NCBI GenBank assembly: GCA_900315345.1
Contig: OMYP01000005.1
Coordinates: 62,001-126,000 of the forward strand
Direction of reading: 5' to 3'
Length of the DNA stretch: 64,000 bases
Origin: an uncultured Selenomonadales bacterium
GTDB taxonomy: Bacteria; Bacillota; Negativicutes; Acidaminococcales; Acidaminococcaceae
Shown: piece after piece, positions 53,143-61,528 of the stretch
Numbering within the stretch: position 1 is the first letter of the stretch
How the letters are laid out: the number at the start of each line of letters is the position of its first letter
Position numbers and translations under genes: made by a program
The notes under the pieces: generated by a model
Told to the model about the DNA's origin: nothing
Seen by the model: only the letters and a program-made list of their open reading frames with translations
Database searches by the model: none

Positions 53143-53177
53143 AAGAAAAAATCCCGATCCATTTCTGAACCGGGATT
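53143..53177 (-). terminator. terminator of the ABC binding-protein gene
   Basis: AATCCCG (53150-53156) pairs with CGGGATT (53171-53177), followed on the minus strand by TTTTTTCTTTG. Confidence 0.8.
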
Positions 53178-53252
53178 GGATTCCTTTTTTGCATTTTTTT
53201 ATGCCGGTTTCACCTTCATTGGCCGAAACCGTTTCAAACTTTTTTTGAAAAA

Positions 53253-54257
53253 TTATTTTGCAAACTTGGCCAGGTCTTCGGGAACCTTCAGGCCCAGTTT
53301 GTCAGCCTGGGCTTTGTTGATGCTGGGGGTAAATTCTTTCTGGAAGGCGATGGGCATATCCTGGGGTTTGGATTTTCCGCTGAGGATGTCCGCCGCCATT
53401 TCACCGCTTACGACACCCAGCTGGAAATATTCAATGTTTACGCTGGCGGTAGCGCCGTTCTTTAACAGAATCGCATCCGCTGCAACAACCGGGATCTTCG
53501 CTTCATTCGTAATGGCAACCAGTGCAGGAGTGGCAGAAGCAATGATATTGTCGGTAGGAACATAAATGAAGTCCACACCTTTACTTACCAGGCTCCGGGC
53601 AATTTCCTGAATGTCGTTTACCGTGTTCACGCTGCCTTCTTCATAAGCAACGCCCGCTTTTTTCAGGTGCTCTTCCGCTATTTTGATCTGCACCTGGGAA
53701 TTCATTTCGCTGGAAGTAAACATCAGGCCTACTTTCTTCGTGCCGGGTTTCAGTTTCATACCCAAATCCAGCTGGGCTGCAACGGGAGCCATGTCGCTGG
53801 CACCAGTCACGTTGGTCTCCGGTTTTTTATCGGATTTAACCAGCTTGGCAATTTCGAAACTGGTAATGGCATTGCCTACGATAGGAATATCTTTGGTTGC
53901 ATTGGCCATGGTCTGGGCCGCCGGCGTGGAAATAGCGCAGATCAGGTCCACTTTATTATTGACAAAACGTTGGGCAATGGTCTGCAGGTTGGACTGGTCG
54001 GCCTGTGCGTTCTGCACGTCATATTTTACGTTCTTGCCTTCCACAAAACCTTTCTTCTTCATACCTTCGATGAAGCCCTTGCGGGAATCATCCAGTGCCT
54101 GATGCTCCACCAGCTGAACGATACCAACATTGACAACTTTTGCCGCATCTTTCTTCGGGGCTTCCGCTTTTTTGTCACCGCCGCCGCAGCCAGCCGCAAA
54201 AGCCATCATGGACAACATCATGCCCACAGCCAGAACCTTTTTGCTTTTAAAAAACAT
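53253..54257 (-). CDS. ABC transporter substrate-binding lipoprotein (PF04392 type)
   Basis: 334 residues from ATG 54257; AGAAGG lies 10 bp upstream, whereas the ATG at 54278 has no site. A lipoprotein signal ends AFAAGCGGG (Cys24). The mature part is a two-lobed periplasmic-binding fold: VVNVGIVQLVEHQALDDSRK, VNNKVDLICAISTPAAQTMA, KPGTKKVGLMFTSSEMNSQV and VPTDNIIASATPALVAI. This family (PF04392) often serves amino-acid or unknown-ligand ABC importers. No permease or ATPase gene is adjacent, so it is an orphan in this window. Expression probably depends on the attenuator-like leader. Confidence 0.9.
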   Translation of the reverse strand: MFFKSKKVLAVGMMLSMMAFAAGCGGGDKKAEAPKKDAAKVVNVGIVQLVEHQALDDSRKGFIEGMKKKGFVEGKNVKYDVQNAQADQSNLQTIAQRFVNNKVDLICAISTPAAQTMANATKDIPIVGNAITSFEIAKLVKSDKKPETNVTGASDMAPVAAQLDLGMKLKPGTKKVGLMFTSSEMNSQVQIKIAEEHLKKAGVAYEEGSVNTVNDIQEIARSLVSKGVDFIYVPTDNIIASATPALVAITNEAKIPVVAADAILLKNGATASVNIEYFQLGVVSGEMAADILSGKSKPQDMPIAFQKEFTPSINKAQADKLGLKVPEDLAKFAK

Positions 54258-54288
54258 GATCAAAAAACCTTCTTTCATTAAATACTGT

Positions 54289-54329
54289 AAAAAAACCTAT
54301 GATATCCCAAAGGGATAAGCCATCAGGTT
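54289..54329 (-). promoter_or_regulatory. terminator-like hairpin in the leader of the binding-protein gene
   Basis: AACCT...ATCCC (54294-54308) folds with GGGAT...AGGTT (54312-54329) and is followed by seven T on the minus strand, directly before the ribosome site. It has the form of an intrinsic terminator inside a 125-nt leader, hence a candidate attenuator. No known riboswitch or T-box pattern was recognised. Confidence 0.6.
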
Positions 54330-54388
54330 CTTTCACGTAAGAAAAGGGCGCGAAACAATATCTGCGCATAATTTATTCCGATAGGATA

Positions 54389-54417
54389 ATAATACAAAAA
54401 CAAACTGCCAAAGTCAA
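54389..54417 (-). promoter_or_regulatory. promoter of the binding-protein gene
   Basis: TTGACT (54412-54417), 17-bp spacer, TATTAT (54389-54394) on the minus strand; start expected near 54382. Confidence 0.75.
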
Positions 54418-54537
54418 CCGAAACTCAGGAAAGTTTCAATTTAAATGTGAAAGAAAAAATTTTAACTGTTAACGTTTCTGTGTAAGAAGCACCTGTTCAA
54501 CAAATTGTCGCGTTTCCTTATTCCCGCCTTACTTCAA

Positions 54538-55200
54538 CTACAGTTTTCCTGCAATGTACTCCCAGGCCTTAAACAGGTCCGTCAAAATCACTTCCGCCAG
54601 TTCATGCATTTCTGCCGTAGGGGCCTGCATGTCCGGCACCATAATGGGATGCATGCCTGCCCGGTACGCCGCCCGGATCCCATTGTAGGAATCTTCCAGC
54701 ACATAGCAGCGGGCCGGTTCTGCGCCAACTGCTTTGGCCGCAGCCAGAAAAATATCCGGTTCCGGCTTGCTGCGCTCTACCATATCCCCGCCAAGCACTG
54801 CATCAAAATGCTGCAGGATGCCAGCTTCTTCCAGTTCCATCCGCACAATATCACTTCGGGTAGAGGACGCCACCGCCATGGGAATGCCTTCCTGTTTCAG
54901 CGCAGCCTGAATTTCCCTTACGCCGGGTTTCACCGGCAGCCGCCCTTCCCCATACAACTGGCGGAACAAAGCGGTCACTTCCTTTTTATATGTTTCATAG
55001 GGAAAATCATTTCCGTATTTTTCCAGAAATTTTTTCCCCGTCTCCACCCGGTTGATCCCCTGCACCCGCATGCAGATCTCCACAATATCCGGAATGTTAT
55101 GCTTTTCGGCTATAGCCTGCCAACATTCAATCACAAGACGTTCCGAATCAAAAATTACGCCGTCCATATCGAAAAGGACGGCCTGTACCTGTTTTTCCAT
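54538..55200 (-). CDS. HAD hydrolase, beta-phosphoglucomutase-like
   Basis: 220 residues; AAGGA precedes the ATG. HAD superfamily subfamily IA: motif I LFDMDGVIFDSE (nucleophile Asp about 10), motif II ASSTRSD, motif III KPEPDIF and motif IV VLEDSYNGIRAA. Helical cap type 1. Relatives are sugar-phosphate phosphatases or phosphoglucomutases; the Gly in DMDGVIFDSE and the cap suggest a phosphatase. Substrate unknown. Divergent from the e(P4)-type phosphatase gene. Confidence 0.88.
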   Translation of the reverse strand: MEKQVQAVLFDMDGVIFDSERLVIECWQAIAEKHNIPDIVEICMRVQGINRVETGKKFLEKYGNDFPYETYKKEVTALFRQLYGEGRLPVKPGVREIQAALKQEGIPMAVASSTRSDIVRMELEEAGILQHFDAVLGGDMVERSKPEPDIFLAAAKAVGAEPARCYVLEDSYNGIRAAYRAGMHPIMVPDMQAPTAEMHELAEVILTDLFKAWEYIAGKL

Positions 55201-55345
55201 ATAGCTAATCCTTATTGACTAAAATTTAAATTCCATCCATCCCGCATTATTATAACACATCCTTGTCATTCCTATTCGATTTTAGTAATATAATATTATA
55301 AATGAACTATTTGCGAATTTTTAACGATACGAGGTTATAGCAGAA

Positions 55346-56428
55346 ATGAAAAATTTTATGAATACAGGAATGACTGCAATCCTTGCCGGCTTCCTGTTAC
55401 TATTCCCCGTTACGGAAGCAGCTGCCGCGGAAAAGGTTTCCGGACAATCTGCTCCAGCCCCTGTATCTGCCACCATACACCCATCTAACGGCGCCGCAAT
55501 AAACACAGAACACATATCGGCCGCCCCAGTATTGCAGGAAGAAATCCTTTCCCTTACGCCCTCTCAGCTATCAGAGGAAGAAAACCTCATGGCTATTTTA
55601 TGGGTACAGCGTTCCGCTGAGTTCCGGGGACTTTGCTACCAGGCCTATAACATGGCCACCATGGTGGTGGACAAGGCCCTGGCCCAACGGGAAGCCATTG
55701 CGTCCCTCCGTCCCCTGGCCGTAGTCCTTGACATCGACGATACCATTGTCAGCCACGGCCCCTTGGAAATGTATTATGTGGAACACCCCGAAGCGAAAGC
55801 AAATTACAACGCCTGGGAATATTGGATCGGACAGATTTCAAAGACAAACCTGCTGCCGGGCGCCGGGGATTTTTTACGGCATGTCCAGCGCCATGGAGTG
55901 GAAGTGTTTTATGTAACCGGACGGGGACCCCAGGACAGGGAATCAACCATTCGCTTTTTCCAAAAGGCAGGACTGCCTTTGCCTGACGAACGCCACCTGC
56001 TGATGAACGACCGCAGCGGCAGCAAGATGAACCACTTCAATAAACTGGAGCGCCGTTATAACATCATCTGTTACATCGGCGACAACGCGGCGGATTTTCC
56101 CATTGGTGCAATGCGGGAAGAAAATGAAATTATTATAAAAACACCCGACACTGAATTGCAAAATACTGCCACACGGAATGTAAAAATAAAACAGGAAATA
56201 CCACTGGATGTCCTTGCCATGCTGAAGCATGACAAAAATAAAAAGCGCAATGCCACTGTAAGCGCAAACAAAAAAGATTTCGGCACAAAATTTATCCTGC
56301 TGCCCAACCCCATGTACGGAGACTGGGAATACAACCTGGCAAAAAAATACCGCAGCCTGCCTGCGGAACAGCGCATCGCCCTGCGCAAGGCAGCGGTGAA
56401 AAGTTTTGAAGAAAAAGATATGCGCTGA
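55346..56428 (+). CDS. secreted e(P4)-type 5'-nucleotidase/acid phosphatase
   Basis: 360 residues. N-terminal signal peptide (1-28, GFLLLFPVTEAAAA) without a lipobox Cys, although most e(P4) members are lipoproteins; this one should be free in the periplasm. HAD class C motif VVLDIDDTIVSHG (Asp129, Asp131), then FYVTGRG, a Lys in SKMNHFNKLE and IGDNAADF. The C-terminal FGTKFILLPNPMYGDWE is the family hallmark. Dephosphorylates nucleoside monophosphates for uptake in relatives. Monocistronic with a bidirectional terminator. Confidence 0.92.
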   Translation: MKNFMNTGMTAILAGFLLLFPVTEAAAAEKVSGQSAPAPVSATIHPSNGAAINTEHISAAPVLQEEILSLTPSQLSEEENLMAILWVQRSAEFRGLCYQAYNMATMVVDKALAQREAIASLRPLAVVLDIDDTIVSHGPLEMYYVEHPEAKANYNAWEYWIGQISKTNLLPGAGDFLRHVQRHGVEVFYVTGRGPQDRESTIRFFQKAGLPLPDERHLLMNDRSGSKMNHFNKLERRYNIICYIGDNAADFPIGAMREENEIIIKTPDTELQNTATRNVKIKQEIPLDVLAMLKHDKNKKRNATVSANKKDFGTKFILLPNPMYGDWEYNLAKKYRSLPAEQRIALRKAAVKSFEEKDMR

Positions 56429-56465
56429 TATATTTCAAAATGTAATTACATACGCAAAAACAAAA

Positions 56466-56498
56466 AAGGAGATGCCGTTTCCGTTACGGTATCTCCTT
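56466..56498. terminator. bidirectional terminator between e(P4) gene and tmRNA
   Basis: AAGGAGAT-CCGT (from 56466) pairs with ACGG-ATCTCCTT (to 56498); both strands end in T-rich tracts. It ends the plus-strand nucleotidase and the minus-strand tmRNA. Confidence 0.8.
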
Positions 56499-56543
56499 AA
56501 AATTTTACCACACCTTACATCGAAAATGTGGAACTGTTTAATT

Positions 56544-56895
56544 TGGTGGAGGTGGAGGGAGTCGAACCCTCGTCCGAACATATTGCCATACAACTTTCTC
56601 CGAGCGCAGACAGCATACTTTGTTTCGCTCTGACAATGCCTGCCGACCGGCCTTGCCATCGCTAGTTCGTAAGATTTAATCCGGGGCTACGAACCTTACC
56701 CTCGGACGATCCCGCTAAGTGACGTCCTTACCGCTCCTGCGGGAGCCGGAGCAGCAGGACGGGTTGCTTAAATTAAGCAGCCAGTGCTAATTCGTTATCT
56801 GCGTTTAAGTTTAAACGTCCACCGTTTAACGTGCTGATGGAACCACGGCTCGCTTATCGTACACCACCTATACCCGTCGAAGCCTTTACACCCCC
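56544..56895 (-). ncRNA. ssrA: transfer-messenger RNA
   Basis: 352 nt. The 5' end GGGGGTGTAAAGGCTTCGACGG and the 3' end with T loop GGGTTCGACTCCC and CACCTCCACCA pair as a 7-bp acceptor stem. The message segment ends GCA-GAT-AAC-GAA-TTA-GCA-CTG-GCT-GCT-TAA, giving a degradation tag that ends ADNELALAA; the exact resume codon is uncertain (upstream in-frame codons read LNLN). It rescues stalled ribosomes with SmpB, which is not in this window. The promoter lies about 280 nt upstream, beyond a structured leader. Confidence 0.95.
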
Positions 56896-56910
56896 GGTTA
56901 GGAATTTGAG

Positions 56911-57046
56911 GAAAACAACTTGATCAGAATGCGCAGGATAAATTTCTTCCAGATAAGGCGGAGGAGTGAGACGTAGCGGAGCTACGTCAAACGACGACAA
57001 CGAAATCTGGAAAAATTTAGACAAGCATAATGGAAAAGTTGTTGAC
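56911..57046. repeat. long palindromic element in the tmRNA leader
   Basis: About 136 bp with imperfect 42-bp arms: AACAACTT (56914-56921) with AAGTTGTT (57037-57044), then ATGC, TAAATTT and CCAGAT paired with their complements. The centre is the perfect hairpin ACGTAGC-gga-GCTACGT (56971-56987). Its outline resembles 23489-23621 (long arms, GC-rich tip with a GRA loop), but the sequence differs. Confidence 0.75.
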
Positions 57047-57170
57047 GAAAATTCCGTTTAGGCCCCTGCTTAAAGCAGGAAAGAGTAACAGCTGAACGCC
57101 GGCTTATCATCCGATACGTCGCGCTGTCAGAACAGGTTGCAAGGCAACACTGTCTCCGCAGATTTTGTGC
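57047..57170 (-). other. structured segment between the tmRNA promoter and the palindrome
   Basis: Three predicted hairpins: 57132-57153 (9 bp with one bulge, GTTGC/GCAAC), 57088-57127 (ACAGC/GCTGT) and 57065-57079 (CCTGCT/AGCAGG). There is no terminator before tmRNA, so it is probably part of the precursor transcript or a separate processed RNA. It did not fit 6S, SRP or RNase P signatures. Confidence 0.45.
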
Positions 57171-57176
57171 AGGATG

Positions 57177-57205
57177 ATTATAGCATAATTTAAATAAAAA
57201 ATCAA
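57177..57205 (-). promoter_or_regulatory. promoter of the tmRNA transcript
   Basis: TTGATT (57200-57205), 17-bp spacer, TATAAT (57177-57182) on the minus strand. It is the only strong promoter found upstream of tmRNA. The remaining 57206-57504 shows no gene or clear signal. Confidence 0.75.
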
Positions 57206-57504
57206 CAATAAAAGATTTCTGCGTCTGTCAGAACTTTTTTCTTTACACATCCACACAGCTTAAGCTGCCGCCCTGTATCGCCATCGGGCAAGTAAAAAAA
57301 TGCCGTTACTTTTTACGTATCACTTTGTGTCCCCTGTTGAAAACCGGTGAACGATTTCTTCCTCACAACTATGTAATGTGAAATTAGCTCCCCTTATTCC
57401 CCATTTTGGAAGCGACTTTCTGCTTGCCCATAAAGTCCTTTTAAAATACTTGCGCATACAAAGTTATGACCAGACCCGCGTTCGCTGTCACCAATCGCCA
57501 TACA

Positions 57505-58083
57505 CTATCTGTATCTGCAGTCCAGAAGGTGGTCGTTAACCATTCCGATCGACTGCATGAAAGAATATGTAATGACTGGCCCAACAAAAGCCATTCCCAA
57601 TTTCCTGAAATCTTTACTCATCTTTCCTGAAATCTCCGTCTCGGCAGGAATTTCAGAACTTTTTGCCCAGTGTCCCACTATTTGTTTCCCATCCGTATAG
57701 GACCATACAAATTTATCAAAGCTTCCGTACTGTTCAATCACTTTCATAACCACAATTGCGTTCTTACGGACACTGAAGATTTTATTTTTGTTTCTGATCA
57801 ACGCTGCATTCTCTAAAAGACTATAAAGATACTCGTCGGTCAAAGATGCGCATTTTGCTATATCAAAATCAAAGAATGCTTTTTTATACGCCTGTCGTTT
57901 GTTAATAATCGTCCTCCAGGATAACCCGACGCTTTGCCCTTCCAGACAGAGCATTTCAAAAATGTGCCGGTCATCGTGTGAAATTTTGCACCATTCATGG
58001 TCATGGTATTTCGTTAATAACGGATCCTTTATTGCCCATAATCTGCAATCGCTTTCTTTTTCCAAAAGATTGTCAGGTTTCAT
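57505..58083 (-). CDS. tag: DNA-3-methyladenine glycosylase I
   Basis: 192 residues. Removes 3-methyladenine from alkylated DNA. Family motifs: DCRLWAIKDPLLTKYHDHEW, FEMLCLEGQSVGLSWRTII and FVGPVITYSFMQSIGMVNDH. Zinc ligands Cys13, His27 and the C-terminal His185/Cys189 correspond to those of E. coli Tag. A Gly usually following HDxEW is Cys here, a minor oddity. Its ATG overlaps the upstream cupin stop by 4 bp, so the two are translationally coupled. Confidence 0.93.
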   Translation of the reverse strand: MKPDNLLEKESDCRLWAIKDPLLTKYHDHEWCKISHDDRHIFEMLCLEGQSVGLSWRTIINKRQAYKKAFFDFDIAKCASLTDEYLYSLLENAALIRNKNKIFSVRKNAIVVMKVIEQYGSFDKFVWSYTDGKQIVGHWAKSSEIPAETEISGKMSKDFRKLGMAFVGPVITYSFMQSIGMVNDHLLDCRYR

Positions 58084-58415
58084 TTACTGTACTCCGGCAC
58101 AACGGCAAAAAATGTCAGGTCTTCCGTTCCGTCATTTATTACCGTATGTATAGAACCTTCCGGACAGTAACAGGCCACGCCGGAAATGAGTTCTTCCTTT
58201 TTCCCATCGCAGATAACACAGCCTTTGCCGGACAAACCGTAAATAATTTCACTGCTGCCTTCATGTTTATGTTCTCCTACCGTAGCGCCCGGAACTAACC
58301 GGCCCAGCAAGATTTTATTGTTTGCATCGACATACATCTTTGCGTTCAATTCTTTTTCTCCGCCTTTAAAATGCGGCAGCGCCTTTTCTTCCATCGTCTT
58401 AAAATCAAAACGCAT
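58080..58415 (-). CDS. small cupin-domain protein
   Basis: 111 residues, single cupin barrel. Metal-type ligands lie in VPGATVGEHKHEGSSEIIYG (two His and Glu), and the second motif PEGSIHTVINDG supplies the last His. Cytosolic; substrate unknown, possibly a small enzyme or sugar/metal sensor. Overlaps tag by 4 bp. Confidence 0.85.
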   Translation of the reverse strand: MRFDFKTMEEKALPHFKGGEKELNAKMYVDANNKILLGRLVPGATVGEHKHEGSSEIIYGLSGKGCVICDGKKEELISGVACYCPEGSIHTVINDGTEDLTFFAVVPEYSK

Positions 58416-58545
58416 GACGACCCCTCCGTTCCATACTGTTTTACCGTCAATTAACTGTAAAAAATTTTATCGTTTCCACCACAATTTTATCCGACAAACA
58501 GCCCTTCGATATGGAACGGCCTTTCATGCCACTCCATGTCTGATC

Positions 58546-59331
58546 TCATCGCACGTCACCTTTACGCAAAAACATCTCCTGCAGTTCCACCTCCGGGTGC
58601 CGGTACTGGTTTTCCTTCTTGATCGCATGGCCGTTTACCATCATTCCCCCCTGTGGGCAAGTATGGACACAGGCCATGCAAAAAGCACAATGGTTGCCAA
58701 CGGCGGCTTTCCCATTCTTCATATCCAGATTATGCGACGGGCATATTCTGATACAAAGCCCGCAGCCAACACAGGCGTCCTTGTCAACAGATACAATAAA
58801 TCGCTTCATCCCGATGCTTTTTACGAGATCGCTGGAAAGGATGCTCCCCATGATAGATGATTTTGTCATAGAATAATCGATTTGTTTCTGTTCCACGGCC
58901 CGTGCTACTTCCCGAACCAGGTCATTTTCCCCGTCCAGCTTGTGATAATCATAACTTACATTCTTCTTCCATGTTGCCGTGCTGTTTGCAATCATAAAAG
59001 ATACCTTGCCGTATTTCAGATCGCAGCCCCGGCTCTTCAATATCTCACGCAGGTGGCACAACGAATTCCCATAGGAACCGCCACAGGTAGCCACTCCATA
59101 AAAATAAGTGTATTGACTCAGTTTCACAGTTTTAAAGAACTCTTCTACCGGCTTTGGCACATCGCCATAATACACCGGGAATACAATACCGATGCGATCT
59201 TCCTTTTCCAAATCATAACTGTCCGGATTTTCCGCTAACCGAATTAGCGGAACAGCTTCGTCCCCAATGGCGGCCGCCAGTTTCTTTGCGACACTGTAAG
59301 AATTACCTGTTCCTGAAAAATAGATGATCAT
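58546..59331 (-). CDS. EFR1-type flavodoxin-ferredoxin protein
   Basis: 261 residues from ATG 59331 (AGAGGG 9 bp upstream), beginning MIIYFSGTGNSYSVAKKLA, the flavodoxin FMN-phosphate loop; a longer 59382 start is unlikely. The flavodoxin-like domain spans 1-150. Two 4Fe-4S motifs follow near 190-235: CVGCGLCIRICP and CAFCMACVHTCP. EFR1-family proteins of anaerobes are electron-transfer proteins of undefined partners. No obvious partner gene adjoins. Confidence 0.9.
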   Translation of the reverse strand: MIIYFSGTGNSYSVAKKLAAAIGDEAVPLIRLAENPDSYDLEKEDRIGIVFPVYYGDVPKPVEEFFKTVKLSQYTYFYGVATCGGSYGNSLCHLREILKSRGCDLKYGKVSFMIANSTATWKKNVSYDYHKLDGENDLVREVARAVEQKQIDYSMTKSSIMGSILSSDLVKSIGMKRFIVSVDKDACVGCGLCIRICPSHNLDMKNGKAAVGNHCAFCMACVHTCPQGGMMVNGHAIKKENQYRHPEVELQEMFLRKGDVR

Positions 59332-59442
59332 AACATATTTCCCTCTATGAACCTGTTGTTTTTTTCCTTTAAAGCCCTCCATTTATTTTCCGCCACCGCA
59401 AGGACCTCTGCCGACGGATTTAACTCTAAAGGCCAGCATACT

Positions 59443-60438
59443 TTATTTCCCCAACAGCAGCTTCCGAATCTCTTTGTAGTATTCACGCTGCTTTTTATCC
59501 AGTTCATCCTGAGAACCCATGGACAGGTCCCACTTTATCCATGACCAGGGTTCCCCATAGGTTACGGTAAGGGTAACGGTTGGAGCATCCAGGGCGATCA
59601 GATCCGTTTCCGGGAAAAGGGGCCAGGTATCAACCGCATACTTGCGGCCCAATGCTTCCATTTCGTCCAGCGACCTGGCATCCACAGTCTTCTTCTCCGT
59701 TTTTTCCGGGGCATTGTTCCATTGCTTAGCGCTGCTTTCGTACAAGGCATCCCGGTCGGTAATCCGTTTCAGCTCCACATGGCGATGGCCGCCGTCCATA
59801 CCGCCTCCGCTGCTATACCGGCATGCCATGACCCGGCCCAGCTGCACGCTGCCATCGTAAAGCTTCTGCCCTTTCTCCTTGGCCAGCTTTTCCATAAAGG
59901 CCACCAGCTTCGCCTCGGTTTCAAGCCGCCGGAAAGGGCCGTCTTTACTTGGGCGGTTTACCGTAATGTGTTTGCCGTTGTTATATTCTACGTAAAGAAG
60001 GCGCAAGGGTTTTACTTCTTCCGCTTTTGCCGTTGCCGCGGCCGCCGTTACGCCTTCTGCCTGCAGCATGGCATCCAGTTCTGCCAACATCCCTTCATCG
60101 GCGGTAAAGCTGCAGCCCCGGGGAAAGATCCGTTCCCCTTTTTTCGGCCCGTCGGTGACGGGCTTCATGCCTACAAAGCCGGAAGCAGTTGGCGCGTCGT
60201 AGTCTTTTCGTTTCAACGTGCGCATGGTGCAACGGATTTTTTCCCCGTCCCGGTTCATCACCAGCTCATAGCTGCACTTGTTGTAATAAAAGGAAATTTC
60301 GCTTTTCTGGATCTGACTGGGAACCAAAGACGATCCCGGCTTCTGCGCCGGCGCCGGTTTTTCTTCCGCCTTGCCGCACCCGGGCAGGGCCAACAGGCTG
60401 CAACACAGTAAAAAGATACCGAACTTCCAAATTTGCAT
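59443..60438 (-). CDS. lipoprotein of unknown function
   Basis: 331 residues from ATG 60438, which has GGGGAGG upstream; a longer 60486 start is unsupported. Lipoprotein signal ends LLALPGCGKA (Cys about 21), then a Pro/Ala-rich spacer. The mature part shows FYYNKCSYELVMNRDGEKIR, PRGCSFTADEGMLAELDAML and LLYVEYNNGKHITVNRPSKD, and a second half with VTLTVTYGEPWSWIKWDLSM. No catalytic motif recognised. Membrane-anchored, outside the cytoplasm. Confidence 0.8.
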   Translation of the reverse strand: MQIWKFGIFLLCCSLLALPGCGKAEEKPAPAQKPGSSLVPSQIQKSEISFYYNKCSYELVMNRDGEKIRCTMRTLKRKDYDAPTASGFVGMKPVTDGPKKGERIFPRGCSFTADEGMLAELDAMLQAEGVTAAAATAKAEEVKPLRLLYVEYNNGKHITVNRPSKDGPFRRLETEAKLVAFMEKLAKEKGQKLYDGSVQLGRVMACRYSSGGGMDGGHRHVELKRITDRDALYESSAKQWNNAPEKTEKKTVDARSLDEMEALGRKYAVDTWPLFPETDLIALDAPTVTLTVTYGEPWSWIKWDLSMGSQDELDKKQREYYKEIRKLLLGK

Positions 60439-60717
60439 GGCGCACCTCCCCTTTTGTGATAAAAAAAACGTTTCCATATATTTCAATTATAGCAATATCA
60501 TATGAAAAAAACCACTGAAAATGATGCCGCCGGCGCTATTTTATGATATAATTTTTACCGTAATTATTTTACGCAATTTGTTTTGCATTTTGCCTGCGCG
60601 TTGATTCGTAATTTGTTTTACATTTTATTTTTCAGAACAAAATCCACAACAAGCAACAAGGACGAAGTATTTTCATTTTTTTCGCCACCTGACGGCGGCA
60701 GAAACGGAGAGCGTTTT

Positions 60718-61434
60718 ATGAAAACCATTGGCATTATGGGGGGCATGGGCCCCATGGCAACCGTTGACCTGATGCAGAAGGTCATCGTGGCTACAAAAGC
60801 AATTAAAGACCAGGAACATATCCATACGGTCATCGACAACAACACCAACATCCCGGATCGTTCCGAATGTATCTTCGGGAAAGGCCCCAGCCCCGTGCCG
60901 GAAATGGTAAAATCGGCAGAACGCCTGACCGCCATGGGCGCCGACGTGATCATCATCGGCTGCAACACGGCCCACTATTTCCTGCCGGAAGTACAGAAAC
61001 AGGTAAGGACCCCTTTCATCAACATGATTGAAGAGACGGCAGCCTTCTGCAAAAAAGAAGGATATCATACCCTGGGCCTGCTGGCTTCTGCGGGAACCTG
61101 CGCCTCGGGAATCTACAAAAAAGCATTTGAATCCTTAGGCATGGAACTGCTGCACCCGGAAGAAAAGGAACAGGAAATCATTCACAAAATGATCTACGAC
61201 GGGGTGAAGGCCACCAATTACAACTACGATGCCTCTGCCGCCCAGGCCGTACTGAAAGCCATGGAACAGCGGGGCGTGGAAGCTTTTATTTTAGGCTGCA
61301 CGGAAGTGCCGGTGGCCGTACAGATGTATGACCTGCAGGGCTGCTTCGTTGACGCAACGGAAGTGCTGGCGGAAAAAGCCGTAGCCTGGGCCGGCGGCGA
61401 AGTTAACAGCAGCCTGCCCCGGAAAAGCAAGTAA
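60718..61434 (+). CDS. aspartate/glutamate racemase
   Basis: 238 residues from ATG 60718 (GGAGAG 6 bp upstream, start MKTIGIMGGMGPMATVDL); the extension to 60583 is not supported. Cofactor-independent racemase of the Asp/Glu/hydantoin family with both catalytic Cys: Cys82 in IIGCNTAHYF and Cys194 in LGCTEVPVA. Length and the GGMGP start fit the aspartate-racemase group (YgeA-like) rather than MurI. Followed 95 bp later by a TauE-type permease on the same strand. Confidence 0.92.
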   Translation: MKTIGIMGGMGPMATVDLMQKVIVATKAIKDQEHIHTVIDNNTNIPDRSECIFGKGPSPVPEMVKSAERLTAMGADVIIIGCNTAHYFLPEVQKQVRTPFINMIEETAAFCKKEGYHTLGLLASAGTCASGIYKKAFESLGMELLHPEEKEQEIIHKMIYDGVKATNYNYDASAAQAVLKAMEQRGVEAFILGCTEVPVAVQMYDLQGCFVDATEVLAEKAVAWAGGEVNSSLPRKSK

Positions 61435-61528
61435 CTTCGGAATATTTTGCAGTCAAACATCGCCGCTGCAGGCAATTGCCTGCCAATGTCATGCTGCGGC
61501 GATTTCCGTCATGTTAAGGTAGTTTATC

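Noticed and set aside
54257..54417. T-box riboswitch before the binding lipoprotein
   Set aside because: No T-box motif or specifier stem seen; the leader is too short for a canonical T-box.
56406..56633. Plus-strand frame containing WWRWRESNPRPN
   Set aside because: False translation across the 3' end of tmRNA.
57047..57170. Possible 6S, SRP or RNase P RNA upstream of tmRNA
   Set aside because: None of their signature motifs or overall folds fits; kept only as a structured leader.
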